From the NCBI RefSeq assembly GCF_012933555.1, contig NZ_JABBPK010000001.1:970001-1034000 (forward strand): DNA of 64,000 bases, read 5' to 3'. Below are positions 23,484 to 32,520 of this stretch, in pieces. A program made the position numbers and the translations under genes. The stretch's first letter is position 1. Every line of letters starts with the position of its first letter. The notes beneath the pieces were generated by a model, which saw nothing but the letters and a program-made list of their open reading frames with translations, was not told the origin of the DNA and searched no databases. This DNA is from Niallia alba. GTDB lineage: Bacteria; Bacillota; Bacilli; Bacillales; Cytobacillaceae.

Positions 23484-25727
23484 TTATGCTCCAATACGAT
23501 TCTTGATGTGATTAGATCCGAAGCTCGTTCCATAATAATAATGTCTTCCTTTTTTCTTTTCCCAATGCAATTGAACGGATGTTTTCTTTCCATCCTCTGT
23601 CTCGATAAGGAACGTATCTTGATCAATTCTTCTTCTAGTCTTAACTTGACAACCAGTATTGCTAATATCAACAATATTTCCATTAATCGTTTTTTTAGCT
23701 AGATGTATACAGATATCCATACTTGTTTGTTCTCTGATTGTTTTGCGAACTAATTTTTTGGGTTTGTGTTCAGTCTTAAAGAAAAATTGAATAAGTGCGC
23801 CAAGTACAGAAGCCTTTGCATAGACCCTACTTGAATAAATATCACTTGATTCAACGAATAATAAGGAAATCAGTCCTTTATATTGGTCAGAATTGATATC
23901 CACAAAGGAAACACCTAAGAAATAAGAGTCTTTTTCTTTTGTAACCCATTGTTTCTTTACTTTGATGTCTTTCGCCTTGCCGACATTCAGATATATATCT
24001 TCTTTCTGTAACTGTAATCTGTCATATTCCTTTTTATTTAACCTAATCCGTCCACCCGTTTCACTCAGGTCCATAACAGTACAAGGAATTTCTAAGCCGT
24101 GGTTATTTGCGATGGTAGCACTTCGTTTGACGGTAAATCTTTCCGTTCCTCTAAATCGAGGTCTTTCAACCGTAATAAGTAAAGCAATAAGAATAGCCAA
24201 TGCGTTATAAACAACCCAAAATATATTAATGATTAGCATTTCTGTATTTTGATATATCTGAATAGGTGTAAACAGATGAATACCAATCATACATAACGAA
24301 ACAACAGTCATCAGTAATAGAACAAAGTAGGGAATTGTAAGTTTCCAGTGGAAGTTTCGACTGTCATTTTGAATTCCTTTACTTGTCACATTAAATTTAC
24401 CTCTCTCTTTGAGGAATACCTCTGACAGTACGGAATATGCCATAAATGGAGCTAGTGATACTTCGTAAATATGACTCCATATAACACTTCTTTTATTATC
24501 AGCCATTCTTTTAAAAGCAAGCATGGAAGAGAAGAAGGCTGGAAACCAAAAGATAAGCAATGTTTTAAAATCTGTTTGTATACTGTAAATAGAAAATAGT
24601 AAAAATAACAGTGGTGCCAGTAAATAGACCATCTTATAAATTCCGAAGAACCAATAATGAATTCCATCTAAATATAATAATTTTTGCATAAACGATAATC
24701 CTTTTATTTTTAAAGGATTCCATTTACGAGCAACTTGAATATTTCCTCTTGCCCATCTGTCTCTTTGTTTAAGCAATTCTGGGAATGTTTCAGCAGATAA
24801 TCCAACAGCTAACGTTTCATTTACAAACACCGTTTTTTGATTATCAGTCTGTAAGAACATCCCTGTAGCCATATCTTCTGTTATCACACCAGTGGCAAAC
24901 CCACCGATATCTTCTAATGAAGATCTTCGAAATAATGCATTGCTTCCCACATACATTGTGGCGTTGAAGCGGTCTTTTCCTTCTTCTAATCTACGCATAA
25001 AGAAATCTTGTTCATTTGTTAATCGTTGTTCATAGAAAAGATTATATTGAAAAGGGTCTGCATTATAAAAAACTTGTGGTGCTTGTACAAAGGAAACGTC
25101 TTTATCTAGAAAGTGACCAACTGTACGTTCCAGAAAATTGATCTTTGGAACCATATCAGCATCCATTGTGACAATGATATCCCCATTTGTAATACTCATG
25201 GCATGATTTAAATTACCAGCTTTTGCGTGTTTATTATCTTCTCTTGAAATATAGTATGCTCCAAGCGATTCCGTTAATGCCTTAATTTCCGGTCTTTTGC
25301 CATCGTCACATACATATACCTTTACCTTATCTTCGGGATAACGCATTAAGAGACTGCCAGTAATGGTTCTCTTTAATAAGTCTTCTGGTTCATTATAAGT
25401 AGCTATAAATACATCAACTGTTGGTAATTCTCGGAAGGAATGTAATGGAATGGTTTTTCTTTTAAATGGTTTCCATGACAGGATAGTAAAAATAATGGAC
25501 TGTGTGAATCCAGCCCACTCTGTAAATAAAAGTAAAAGTCCGAAAATAAAACTTATTATTCCCACGGTTGGAAGTGTGTAGAAAGTTCGCCAAATTAAAT
25601 AGACTCCATTTAGCAGAATAAAGGAAAACAAAAGAATGTATTTGGACCAAAGATGTTTTTTTGCTGACATATATAGAAGGAATAGGATAACAGCTAAACC
25701 TGCTAAATAATAAAGTTCTATTTGCAT
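23484..25727 (-). CDS. Cellulose-synthase-like glycosyltransferase (BcsA type) with two PilZ domains
   Basis: A 747-residue membrane glycosyltransferase family 2 enzyme. Two N-terminal helix pairs are followed by the catalytic domain with the processive-synthase signature: DDG (141-143), DAD (189-191), TED (283-285) and QRDRW (321-325). More transmembrane helices span about 350-520. A PilZ domain follows with RGTER (526-530) and DLSETG (553-558), the c-di-GMP-binding pattern RxxxR...DxSxxG. A second PilZ-like module at the C-terminus has RKTIR and DISNTG, which is unusual. It should make a beta-glucan or similar exopolysaccharide when c-di-GMP is high. No bcsB or cellulase gene is adjacent. 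The ATG follows AAAGGAGC. Confidence 0.88.
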   Translation of the reverse strand: MQIELYYLAGLAVILFLLYMSAKKHLWSKYILLFSFILLNGVYLIWRTFYTLPTVGIISFIFGLLLLFTEWAGFTQSIIFTILSWKPFKRKTIPLHSFRELPTVDVFIATYNEPEDLLKRTITGSLLMRYPEDKVKVYVCDDGKRPEIKALTESLGAYYISREDNKHAKAGNLNHAMSITNGDIIVTMDADMVPKINFLERTVGHFLDKDVSFVQAPQVFYNADPFQYNLFYEQRLTNEQDFFMRRLEEGKDRFNATMYVGSNALFRRSSLEDIGGFATGVITEDMATGMFLQTDNQKTVFVNETLAVGLSAETFPELLKQRDRWARGNIQVARKWNPLKIKGLSFMQKLLYLDGIHYWFFGIYKMVYLLAPLLFLLFSIYSIQTDFKTLLIFWFPAFFSSMLAFKRMADNKRSVIWSHIYEVSLAPFMAYSVLSEVFLKERGKFNVTSKGIQNDSRNFHWKLTIPYFVLLLMTVVSLCMIGIHLFTPIQIYQNTEMLIINIFWVVYNALAILIALLITVERPRFRGTERFTVKRSATIANNHGLEIPCTVMDLSETGGRIRLNKKEYDRLQLQKEDIYLNVGKAKDIKVKKQWVTKEKDSYFLGVSFVDINSDQYKGLISLLFVESSDIYSSRVYAKASVLGALIQFFFKTEHKPKKLVRKTIREQTSMDICIHLAKKTINGNIVDISNTGCQVKTRRRIDQDTFLIETEDGKKTSVQLHWEKKKGRHYYYGTSFGSNHIKNRIGA

Positions 25728-25910
25728 ATATCTTTGCTCCTTTTATTAGATGTATTTCTTAAATAACGAAACGTATTTTTACCCTTATTGGTAAATCCAT
25801 CGATTCATTATATAGTGATTCGCCAAATTTTGCATGGATAAAAAAATGGAAAAAGAAAATGGATATTAAAAAAATACAGAAGATATTAAAAGAATACTAT
25901 TGTTAACGCT

Positions 25911-25924
25911 TACAAACAGATGGT
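25911..25924 (+). promoter_or_regulatory. CcpA cre box before the xylose-type ABC operon
   Basis: tgttaacgcttaca fits the cre consensus TGWNANCGNTNWCA at every position. It lies just after a possible -10 (tactat, 25905-25910), 61 bases before the xylF-like start, where CcpA would block transcription when preferred sugars are present. Confidence 0.85.
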
Positions 25925-25984
25925 TTTTCTTCTACAATTTTAACTGTAAGACAAAAGGAAGAACAAATTAAGGGGGAAAAATCA

Positions 25985-27097
25985 ATGAAAAGATGGAAAT
26001 CCATATCCTTATTACTTGTTGTAATGCTAATTGCGGCTCTGATGGGAGCTTGTAGCAATAGCACAGGTGGTAGCAGTAATAAAATCAGTGTAGGTATTGT
26101 CTTGCCAACAAAAGATGAGCCACGTTGGGTTCAAGATGAACAGCGCTTTAAAGATGCGTTAAAAGATTCTGAATACACAACTGAAATTTTATTCAGCCAA
26201 GGTTCCTCTGCAAAAGAAAAAGAAAATGTGGAAACATTAATCAATAAAGGTATTGATGTACTTATCATTACACCGCAAGACGGGGCAGCGGCAGCAGCTG
26301 CAGTAGAAGCTGCAAAAAAAGATGATATTAAAGTTATCTCCTATGATCGTCTGATTACAGACACAGATGCAGTTGATTATTATGTCACTTTCGATAGTGT
26401 AGCTGTTGGTGCAGCTCAAGGGCAGTATTTAATTGATCACTCAGAAGGAAAAGAAGTACCGTTGTATCTTTATGCGGGAGCGGCATCAGATAACAATGCC
26501 TTCTTATTCTTTGAAGGAGCATGGAGTGTACTTCAACCGAAAATTGCCGATGGTACATTCAAAATCGCTAACTCAAGTGAGGCAGAAAAGGTAAAAGATA
26601 AGCAGGAGCTTAGCCGCGATGAAATGAGTAAAATCCTTGGACAGGTTACGACAAACTGGGATCCAAATGAAGCGAAAAATAAAGCCCAAACACATTTAAC
26701 TGCAGTTGATACCGAGATGAAGGGTGATGTCGCTGTATTAGCACCAAACGATGGTACAGCACGTGCAATCGCAGATGTATTTGCTTCAGATGGTGATATT
26801 TCAAGCTATTTTGTAACAGGTCAAGATGCAGAAAAAGCATCTATTCAATATGTGATTGATGGAAAGCAATCCATGACTGTATTTAAAGATGTTCGCACAT
26901 TAGTAACCGATGCAATGGGAATTGCCATTGATATCTTAGATGGAAAAACACCAGAAACTACAGGTTCTTATGATAATGGAGAGATCGATGTAAAAGCAAA
27001 ACAAACAGACGTTATCGTCGTGGATAAAGATAATGTCCAAAAAGAATTAATTGACTCTGATTATTACGAAGCAAGCGAATTTACAGGATTAAAGTAA
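25985..27097 (+). CDS. xylF: Sugar ABC transporter substrate-binding lipoprotein (XylF type)
   Basis: A 370-residue lipoprotein that binds a sugar outside the cell and delivers it to the XylG/XylH-type membrane complex. The signal peptide ends in the lipobox ALMGAC with Cys23. The mature protein is a family 1 periplasmic-binding fold: ISVGIVLPTKDEPRW, INKGIDVLIITPQDG, KVISYDRLI and VLAPNDGTARAIADVF, the pattern of D-xylose-binding XylF/ChvE relatives. D-xylose is the best guess; arabinose or another monosaccharide is possible. It heads a three-gene operon under a perfect cre box. A hairpin between it and the ATPase gene may raise the amount of binding protein relative to the transporter. Confidence 0.88.
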   Translation: MKRWKSISLLLVVMLIAALMGACSNSTGGSSNKISVGIVLPTKDEPRWVQDEQRFKDALKDSEYTTEILFSQGSSAKEKENVETLINKGIDVLIITPQDGAAAAAAVEAAKKDDIKVISYDRLITDTDAVDYYVTFDSVAVGAAQGQYLIDHSEGKEVPLYLYAGAASDNNAFLFFEGAWSVLQPKIADGTFKIANSSEAEKVKDKQELSRDEMSKILGQVTTNWDPNEAKNKAQTHLTAVDTEMKGDVAVLAPNDGTARAIADVFASDGDISSYFVTGQDAEKASIQYVIDGKQSMTVFKDVRTLVTDAMGIAIDILDGKTPETTGSYDNGEIDVKAKQTDVIVVDKDNVQKELIDSDYYEASEFTGLK

Positions 27098-27121
27098 TTT
27101 TTAAAAGGGATTAACCAAAAA

Positions 27122-27183
27122 GTCGACCTCACTTGATGTAATCCATGGAAATTATAAAGTGGATAGATTAAGTGGGGATCGAC
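27122..27183 (+). promoter_or_regulatory. Intercistronic hairpin between xylF- and xylG-like genes
   Basis: Imperfect long stem pairing gtcgacctcactt (27122-27134) with aagtggggatcgac (27170-27183), with further pairing inside. Such structures after binding-protein genes commonly protect the upstream mRNA or partly terminate transcription. The lack of a T run argues against full termination. Confidence 0.6.
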
Positions 27184-27223
27184 CCTTTAACCCATTCCCA
27201 TTAAGATGCAAAGGAGGAAGAAA

Positions 27224-28744
27224 ATGAGTGAATATATTCTCGAAATGAATGGGATTACAAAGGAATTTACAGGAGTTAAGGCATTAAGTGATGTGAATTT
27301 CAAAGTTGAAAAAGGAGAAATACATTGTTTAATCGGGGAAAATGGTGCGGGCAAATCGACTTTAATGAAAGTTTTAAGTGGAGTACATCCCTATGGAACA
27401 TATGATGGAGACATTGTGTTCGAAGATGAAATTCAGCAGTTTCATCGAATTAGTGACAGTGTAAAAACAGGTATTGTTATTATTTATCAAGAGCTTGCAT
27501 TATTTCCAGATTTAACGGTATATGAAAATATTTTTGCCGGCAATGAAGTCAAACAGGGTGGAGTTATTAACTGGAATCAAACAATTGTACAATCAAAGAA
27601 ATTATTAGAAAAGGTGAAATTAGATGTCGCTCCAGACACGCTTGTTAAAGATTTAAGTGTAGGAAAAAGACAGCTAATTGAAATTGCAAAAGCATTAAGT
27701 AAAGATGTAAAACTTCTAATTTTGGATGAACCGACAGCAGCATTAAACGAAGATGACAGTGACAACTTACTCCAATTATTAAAGGAACTAAAGAAGCAAG
27801 GGATTACCTGTATTATGATTTCCCATAAGTTAAAGGAAGTTATCTCGATAGCAGACAAAGCAACTGTTCTTCGTGATGGGAAAACAATTTGTACATTAGA
27901 TGCTGCACAAGGAGAAATTACAGAAAATATTATTATAAAAAATATGGTTGGTAGAGAAATAGAAGATATTTATCCGAAACGAGATAAGAAGGTAAAAGGA
28001 GAATCTGTTTTAGAGTTGAAAAATTGGAGTGCTTATGATCCTCAAATAGGGCGGGAAGTAGTAAAGAATATTAACCTTCATGTAAAGAAAGGTGAAATTG
28101 TTGGAATTGCAGGCCTAATGGGATCAGGACGAACAGAACTCGCATTAAGTATTTTTGGTAATGCTAAATCGTATAAAATTCAAGGGGAAATGTTGCTGGA
28201 TGGGCAGACGCAAAAGCTTAAACACACGAGTGATGCCATTCAAGCAGGAATTGCATATGTAACAGAAGACCGTAAAGGAGATGGATTATTCTTGCTGCAA
28301 GACATTAAGAGTAATATCTCCGCTGCTAATTTGAAAGGAATTGCGCAAAAGGGAGTCATTAATCAAAACGAAGAAATTAAGATTGCAGATTCCTATAAAA
28401 AGTCGCTTCATATAAAAGCTTCATCTCTTGAACAGCTAGCTGGTAATTTAAGTGGAGGAAACCAGCAAAAAGTATCCCTTGGTAAGTGGCTATTTGTGGC
28501 TCCGAAACTATTAATCTTAGATGAACCGACTCGCGGAATTGATGTCGGAGCAAAATTTGAAATTTATAGTGTGATGAATAAGTTAATCGAAGAGGGGTTA
28601 AGCATCATCATGATTTCATCAGAGTTAGGAGAGGTACTTGGCATGAGTGACCGAGTATATGTCATGGCGCAAACAGAGATGAAAGGTGAATTGAATATAG
28701 AAGAAGCAAATCAAGAAAAAATTATGCAGCTGGCCACACAATAG
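27224..28744 (+). CDS. xylG: Sugar ABC transporter ATP-binding protein (XylG type, two ATPase domains)
   Basis: A 506-residue duplicated ATPase of the monosaccharide (CUT2) importer class. The first domain has GENGAGKST, a Q-loop in IIYQELALFPD and DEPTAALNEDD; the second has GLMGSGRTE, the signature LSGGNQQK and DEPTRGIDVG. The degenerate second Walker A is normal for CUT2 ATPases. The ATG at 27224 follows AAAGGAGG; an in-frame ATG at 27206 precedes that ribosome site. It is 15 bases upstream of the permease gene. Confidence 0.92.
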   Translation: MSEYILEMNGITKEFTGVKALSDVNFKVEKGEIHCLIGENGAGKSTLMKVLSGVHPYGTYDGDIVFEDEIQQFHRISDSVKTGIVIIYQELALFPDLTVYENIFAGNEVKQGGVINWNQTIVQSKKLLEKVKLDVAPDTLVKDLSVGKRQLIEIAKALSKDVKLLILDEPTAALNEDDSDNLLQLLKELKKQGITCIMISHKLKEVISIADKATVLRDGKTICTLDAAQGEITENIIIKNMVGREIEDIYPKRDKKVKGESVLELKNWSAYDPQIGREVVKNINLHVKKGEIVGIAGLMGSGRTELALSIFGNAKSYKIQGEMLLDGQTQKLKHTSDAIQAGIAYVTEDRKGDGLFLLQDIKSNISAANLKGIAQKGVINQNEEIKIADSYKKSLHIKASSLEQLAGNLSGGNQQKVSLGKWLFVAPKLLILDEPTRGIDVGAKFEIYSVMNKLIEEGLSIIMISSELGEVLGMSDRVYVMAQTEMKGELNIEEANQEKIMQLATQ

Positions 28745-28759
28745 GAGGGTGGGAAGAAG

Positions 28760-29926
28760 ATGTATCAAGAAGCAAAGACACTTATTCGAGCAAATATTCG
28801 TGAATACGGAATGTATATTGCTTTGTTTGTTATTATTCTAGTATTTACAATTATGACAGACGGACTATTTATTTCTTCACGTAATATAAGCAACTTACTA
28901 GATTCAGCAGGATATATAGCAGTGCTCGCTGTTGCAATGACGCTAATAATTGTTATTCGTCATATCGATTTATCTGTTGGATTTGTTGCTGGATTTCTCG
29001 GTGCTATTGCAGCGATTCTATTAACACAGGCAGGTGTTCCTGTCTATATCGCGATTCCGATTATTCTTATTCTTGGAATTTTAGTAGGTTTGTTTAATGG
29101 CCTTTTAGTAGCCCAAGTAGGAATACCGTCATTTGTTGCAACCTTAGCTGGTATGTTGATTTTTCGCGGTGCGTTGCTACAGGTGACAGAGAAGACGGGA
29201 ACGATTATTATTCAAAATGATGCATTCAATGCGATTGGTAATGGATATATTCCATCGTTATTGGAAGTAAATGGATTGCATCTGTTATCTCTATTAGTGG
29301 GATTAGCTGGAATTCTTGTTTATATTTATAGTGAAATATCTAATAGAAATAATAAGCTGAAGTATAAGTTCGATGTTCTTTCTAAACCAATGTTCCTTTT
29401 AAAACTAGCATTTGTTTCTGTCATTATTGCCTATATTACATGGATTCTTGCAGGATATAATGGATTTTCATGGACTGTCGTTATTATGCTTGCCGTCGTA
29501 TTTGTATATCACTTCTTAACAACGAAAACAGTGCTTGGCAGACATATTTATGCAGTTGGAAGCAATCCGGAAGCAGCACATCTTAGCGGAATCAATGTGA
29601 AAAAGATTACTTATATTGTTTTCGGATCGATGGGAATGATGGCAGCATTGTCTGGTATTTTATTCACGGCCCGACTCCAATCTGCAACTACTACAGCGGG
29701 TACCTTATTCGAGTTAGACGCCATTGCAGCTGCTTATGTGGGAGGCGTTTCAGCAGCTGGAGGGGTTGGAAAAGTAACAGGAGCGATTATCGGAGCAATC
29801 GTAATGGCATCTCTTTCAAGCGGAATGAATTTACTAGGAGTTGGTATCTCTTATCAATATATGATTAGAGGAGGCGTTCTTGCAGGGGCAGTTATTTTTG
29901 ATGTAATGACAAGAAAGTCAAAATAA
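28760..29926 (+). CDS. xylH: Sugar ABC transporter permease (XylH type)
   Basis: A 388-residue integral membrane protein of the CUT2 permease family, about 10-12 helices. It has the conserved RHIDLSVGFVAGFLGA near residues 70-85 and the C-terminal ISGI/ AAAYVGGVSAAGGVGKV block characteristic of XylH/RbsC. XylH-type length (about 390) rather than RbsC length (about 320) supports the xylose subfamily, as does the long central loop near residues 190-210. It is the last gene of the importer operon; an 8-base-pair inverted repeat follows at 29931-29951 without a strong T run. Confidence 0.9.
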   Translation: MYQEAKTLIRANIREYGMYIALFVIILVFTIMTDGLFISSRNISNLLDSAGYIAVLAVAMTLIIVIRHIDLSVGFVAGFLGAIAAILLTQAGVPVYIAIPIILILGILVGLFNGLLVAQVGIPSFVATLAGMLIFRGALLQVTEKTGTIIIQNDAFNAIGNGYIPSLLEVNGLHLLSLLVGLAGILVYIYSEISNRNNKLKYKFDVLSKPMFLLKLAFVSVIIAYITWILAGYNGFSWTVVIMLAVVFVYHFLTTKTVLGRHIYAVGSNPEAAHLSGINVKKITYIVFGSMGMMAALSGILFTARLQSATTTAGTLFELDAIAAAYVGGVSAAGGVGKVTGAIIGAIVMASLSSGMNLLGVGISYQYMIRGGVLAGAVIFDVMTRKSK

Positions 29927-30105
29927 TTAGAGGAGAGACTAAGTCTCTCCTATTTCTGCTAAAACCTCGTTTTCTATCCATTAATCTTGTAATTCTTCAC
30001 TAGGCTAGACATTTCTTATTCCATTGATTATAAGTATTGTACTATTTAAAAAGGATGCTATGATTTAGTTTGTAGGATGTATTTAATTGGAAGGAGATCG
30101 GTGTA

Positions 30106-31089
30106 GTGCGAAAAACGAGCATGATTGTATTATTAACAGCTATTTTAATTCTTTGTTATTTTACCTTTATTACGGCAAAAAATGTTTTTCGCGCAGATTG
30201 GCAGTTTCCCTCTGATCGTGTTACGACTCAAAACCAGCAACGCCTTGTGTTAATCACCCAAGAGAGAGATACTCCCTTTTGGGACAAAGTTGCAGCTGGT
30301 GCAAGAAAGCAAGCAGAAGCTGAAGATGTAAGTTTTGAAGTGTGGGGAAGCTATGGCAATAATGAGGAAGATTTTTTGAAAAGTATTGAAATAGCGATCC
30401 AATCGAAAGTGGATGGAATAATCGTGCAGGGATTGGATACGGATGAATTTAAAAATTTAACGAAAATAAAAGCATCCTTTTATGGAATTCCTATTATTAC
30501 GGTTGCCAATGATATACCAATTGCTGATAGTTTACGACGAACCTATGTAGGTTCCGATCAGTTTCTAGCAGGGAAAGAAATTGCCGAACAACTAGTACAA
30601 GATATGGGGAAGAAAGGAAAGGTTGTTCTTATGTTTGATTCCAAGGAGGAATATTTTCAAAAACAGCGATTAAATGGTATAGAGGAAATATTTAAACAAT
30701 ATAAAGATATTAACGTTGTCTATGCAAAAACGATTGATACGTCGAAAGAACAAGTAGTTGTTGCAACACAAGATATTTTAAATCGGGAGCCGGATACAAA
30801 TGCATTCATAGCTATTAATGCGAATGTGCTAGGAACTTTAATTAAAGAAATAAGTAAGCGTTACCAAATAGAGCCGTATTATTTGTATTCTTTTGACGAT
30901 GGGCCGGAGTCAATCTCTCTTTTAGAAGCGGGAACCTTAGATGCGATGGTGGAGCAATCCCCAGAAGCAATGGGAGAAATGAGTGTGCAGTTGATGATGG
31001 AATGGCTAAATGGAGAAAAAGTTCCTTTAGATAAGAATGGCTATTTAACAGACATTAAAGTTCAGAAAGCGAACAATACATATGAATAG
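30106..31089 (+). CDS. Membrane-anchored sugar-sensing binding protein (XylFII-like)
   Basis: A 327-residue periplasmic-binding-fold protein held by an N-terminal transmembrane helix (residues 5-23) and lacking a lipobox. The binding fold is clear: LVLITQERDTPFWDKVAAGARKQAE, VDGIIVQGLD and TYVGSDQFLAGKEIAEQL. It overlaps the start of the histidine kinase by eight bases, so it most likely acts as that kinase's sensor rather than as a transporter part. The precedent is XylFII-LytS/YesN in solventogenic clostridia, where XylFII binds xylose and activates LytS. The GTG start is preceded by AAGGAG at nine bases. Confidence 0.83.
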   Translation: MRKTSMIVLLTAILILCYFTFITAKNVFRADWQFPSDRVTTQNQQRLVLITQERDTPFWDKVAAGARKQAEAEDVSFEVWGSYGNNEEDFLKSIEIAIQSKVDGIIVQGLDTDEFKNLTKIKASFYGIPIITVANDIPIADSLRRTYVGSDQFLAGKEIAEQLVQDMGKKGKVVLMFDSKEEYFQKQRLNGIEEIFKQYKDINVVYAKTIDTSKEQVVVATQDILNREPDTNAFIAINANVLGTLIKEISKRYQIEPYYLYSFDDGPESISLLEAGTLDAMVEQSPEAMGEMSVQLMMEWLNGEKVPLDKNGYLTDIKVQKANNTYE

Positions 31090-32512
31090 TATTCAAAAAA
31101 AAATCCTTTTGCTTACAACCATCGTATTGATTATCATGTCTATTATTTGGATAGCACTTACTTATTACAATCATAAAACACAGCAGCAGTATAATGAAAT
31201 TTTGCAACGCTATTTAAAGTTAAATGAAGTCACCTCTAGCAGTCAAAATATAGTTGCGGATTTAAATAATTATATGATCAATCCATCGGAAGAAAATATG
31301 TCAAAGCTTACTCAAAGTAAGAAAAGAATGGAGGACGCAAAACAAGGAGTAATTACGTTAAGAAACGCTGAGAATAATTTCACTCTAACAAATTATGTTC
31401 ATCTCATGGACAGTTTTATTGAAACCACAAATAGACTTCTTTTATTTTTATCGGAAAATGACGGGGAAGCCGCTGCTCAAGAATTTTCGGAAGTGACGAG
31501 AATATCAACATATATCTCAGAGATGTCTCTATCTTTAGTAGATACAGAACTCAAAACCTATGACCGCTTTTACCGCGGAATTATTAAGCAGTCAGGTGAA
31601 GTAATGAAACTAGGAATCTTCCTTTTATTATTAATTATGTGTGTGCTCTTTTTTGTGACATACTGGTTTTCGTTAACCATCACAAGACCAATATCGAAGC
31701 TAACCCAGGCAGCAAATGAATTATCGAAAGGACGATTTGATTTGCAGGTGAAAGTAGACACAAAAGACGAAATTGCCTTTTTAGCAAGAACTTTTGATCG
31801 GATGAGAAAAAATATTAATATGCTTATATCCGAAATAAAGCATAAAGCACAGCTAGAGCACGAATTGCAGCAGAGTAAAATATTGTTGCAGGAAAGTCAG
31901 TTTAAAAGCTTACAAAGCCAGATAAGCCCTCATTTTCTCTTTAATACATTAAATACGATATCAAAAAAGGCTTATTTAGAAGGTTCAGAAGAAACAAGTG
32001 ATTTGTTAGTTAGTGTTGCAGGAATCCTTCGGTACAATTTAAAACAACTAGATCGGTCCGTGACGCTTCGAGAGGAAATAATGGTTTTAAAGCAATATAT
32101 GGATATTCAAAAAGCAAGATTTACAGATAGACTTCAGTTTTTCATGGAGATAGATGAATGTTGCCTAAATAGAAGAATTCCGTCATTAACTTTACAGCCG
32201 ATAATTGAAAACGCTGTTATCCATGCGGTGGAACCGAGTGAGGATGGCGGAACGATTTGGATACGAGTAAAGGATGAGATGGAGGAAGTTCTAATTGAAA
32301 TTGAAGATGATGGGATTGGTATTCCGCTAGAAAAAATACAACAGTTACTAGCAGAAAATTTACATCCTTTTGAAAAGGAATCAAAGGGCATCGGAATAGG
32401 CTTTAGCAATGTGGTAAAAAGACTGCGACTTTTTTATGGTGATGATGATGTAATAACGATTAAGAGTCAGGTGGGCTCAGGAACTAAGGTGATCATTCAA
32501 ATAAAAAAATAG
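31082..32512 (+). CDS. LytS/YesM-type sensor histidine kinase
   Basis: A 476-residue two-transmembrane kinase. Helix 1 spans residues 8-28, the extracytoplasmic part 30-170 is helical, helix 2 is 177-198, and a HAMP domain follows (TRPISKLTQAANELSKGRFD). The His_kinase domain has the phospho-acceptor His284 in ISPHFLFNTLN, and the ATP-binding part has the N-box LQPIIENAVIHAV, G1 EDDGIGIP and G2 KGIGIGFSNV. It is flanked by the binding-protein sensor and an AraC-type response regulator, which together form a three-component sugar-sensing system. Confidence 0.92.
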   Translation: MNSIQKKILLLTTIVLIIMSIIWIALTYYNHKTQQQYNEILQRYLKLNEVTSSSQNIVADLNNYMINPSEENMSKLTQSKKRMEDAKQGVITLRNAENNFTLTNYVHLMDSFIETTNRLLLFLSENDGEAAAQEFSEVTRISTYISEMSLSLVDTELKTYDRFYRGIIKQSGEVMKLGIFLLLLIMCVLFFVTYWFSLTITRPISKLTQAANELSKGRFDLQVKVDTKDEIAFLARTFDRMRKNINMLISEIKHKAQLEHELQQSKILLQESQFKSLQSQISPHFLFNTLNTISKKAYLEGSEETSDLLVSVAGILRYNLKQLDRSVTLREEIMVLKQYMDIQKARFTDRLQFFMEIDECCLNRRIPSLTLQPIIENAVIHAVEPSEDGGTIWIRVKDEMEEVLIEIEDDGIGIPLEKIQQLLAENLHPFEKESKGIGIGFSNVVKRLRLFYGDDDVITIKSQVGSGTKVIIQIKK

Positions 32513-32520
32513 GGTGTGGG

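Noticed and set aside
24452-25650. Small plus- and minus-strand frames inside the cellulose-synthase-like gene
   Set aside because: Shadow frames of a clearly coding 747-codon gene with intact catalytic motifs.
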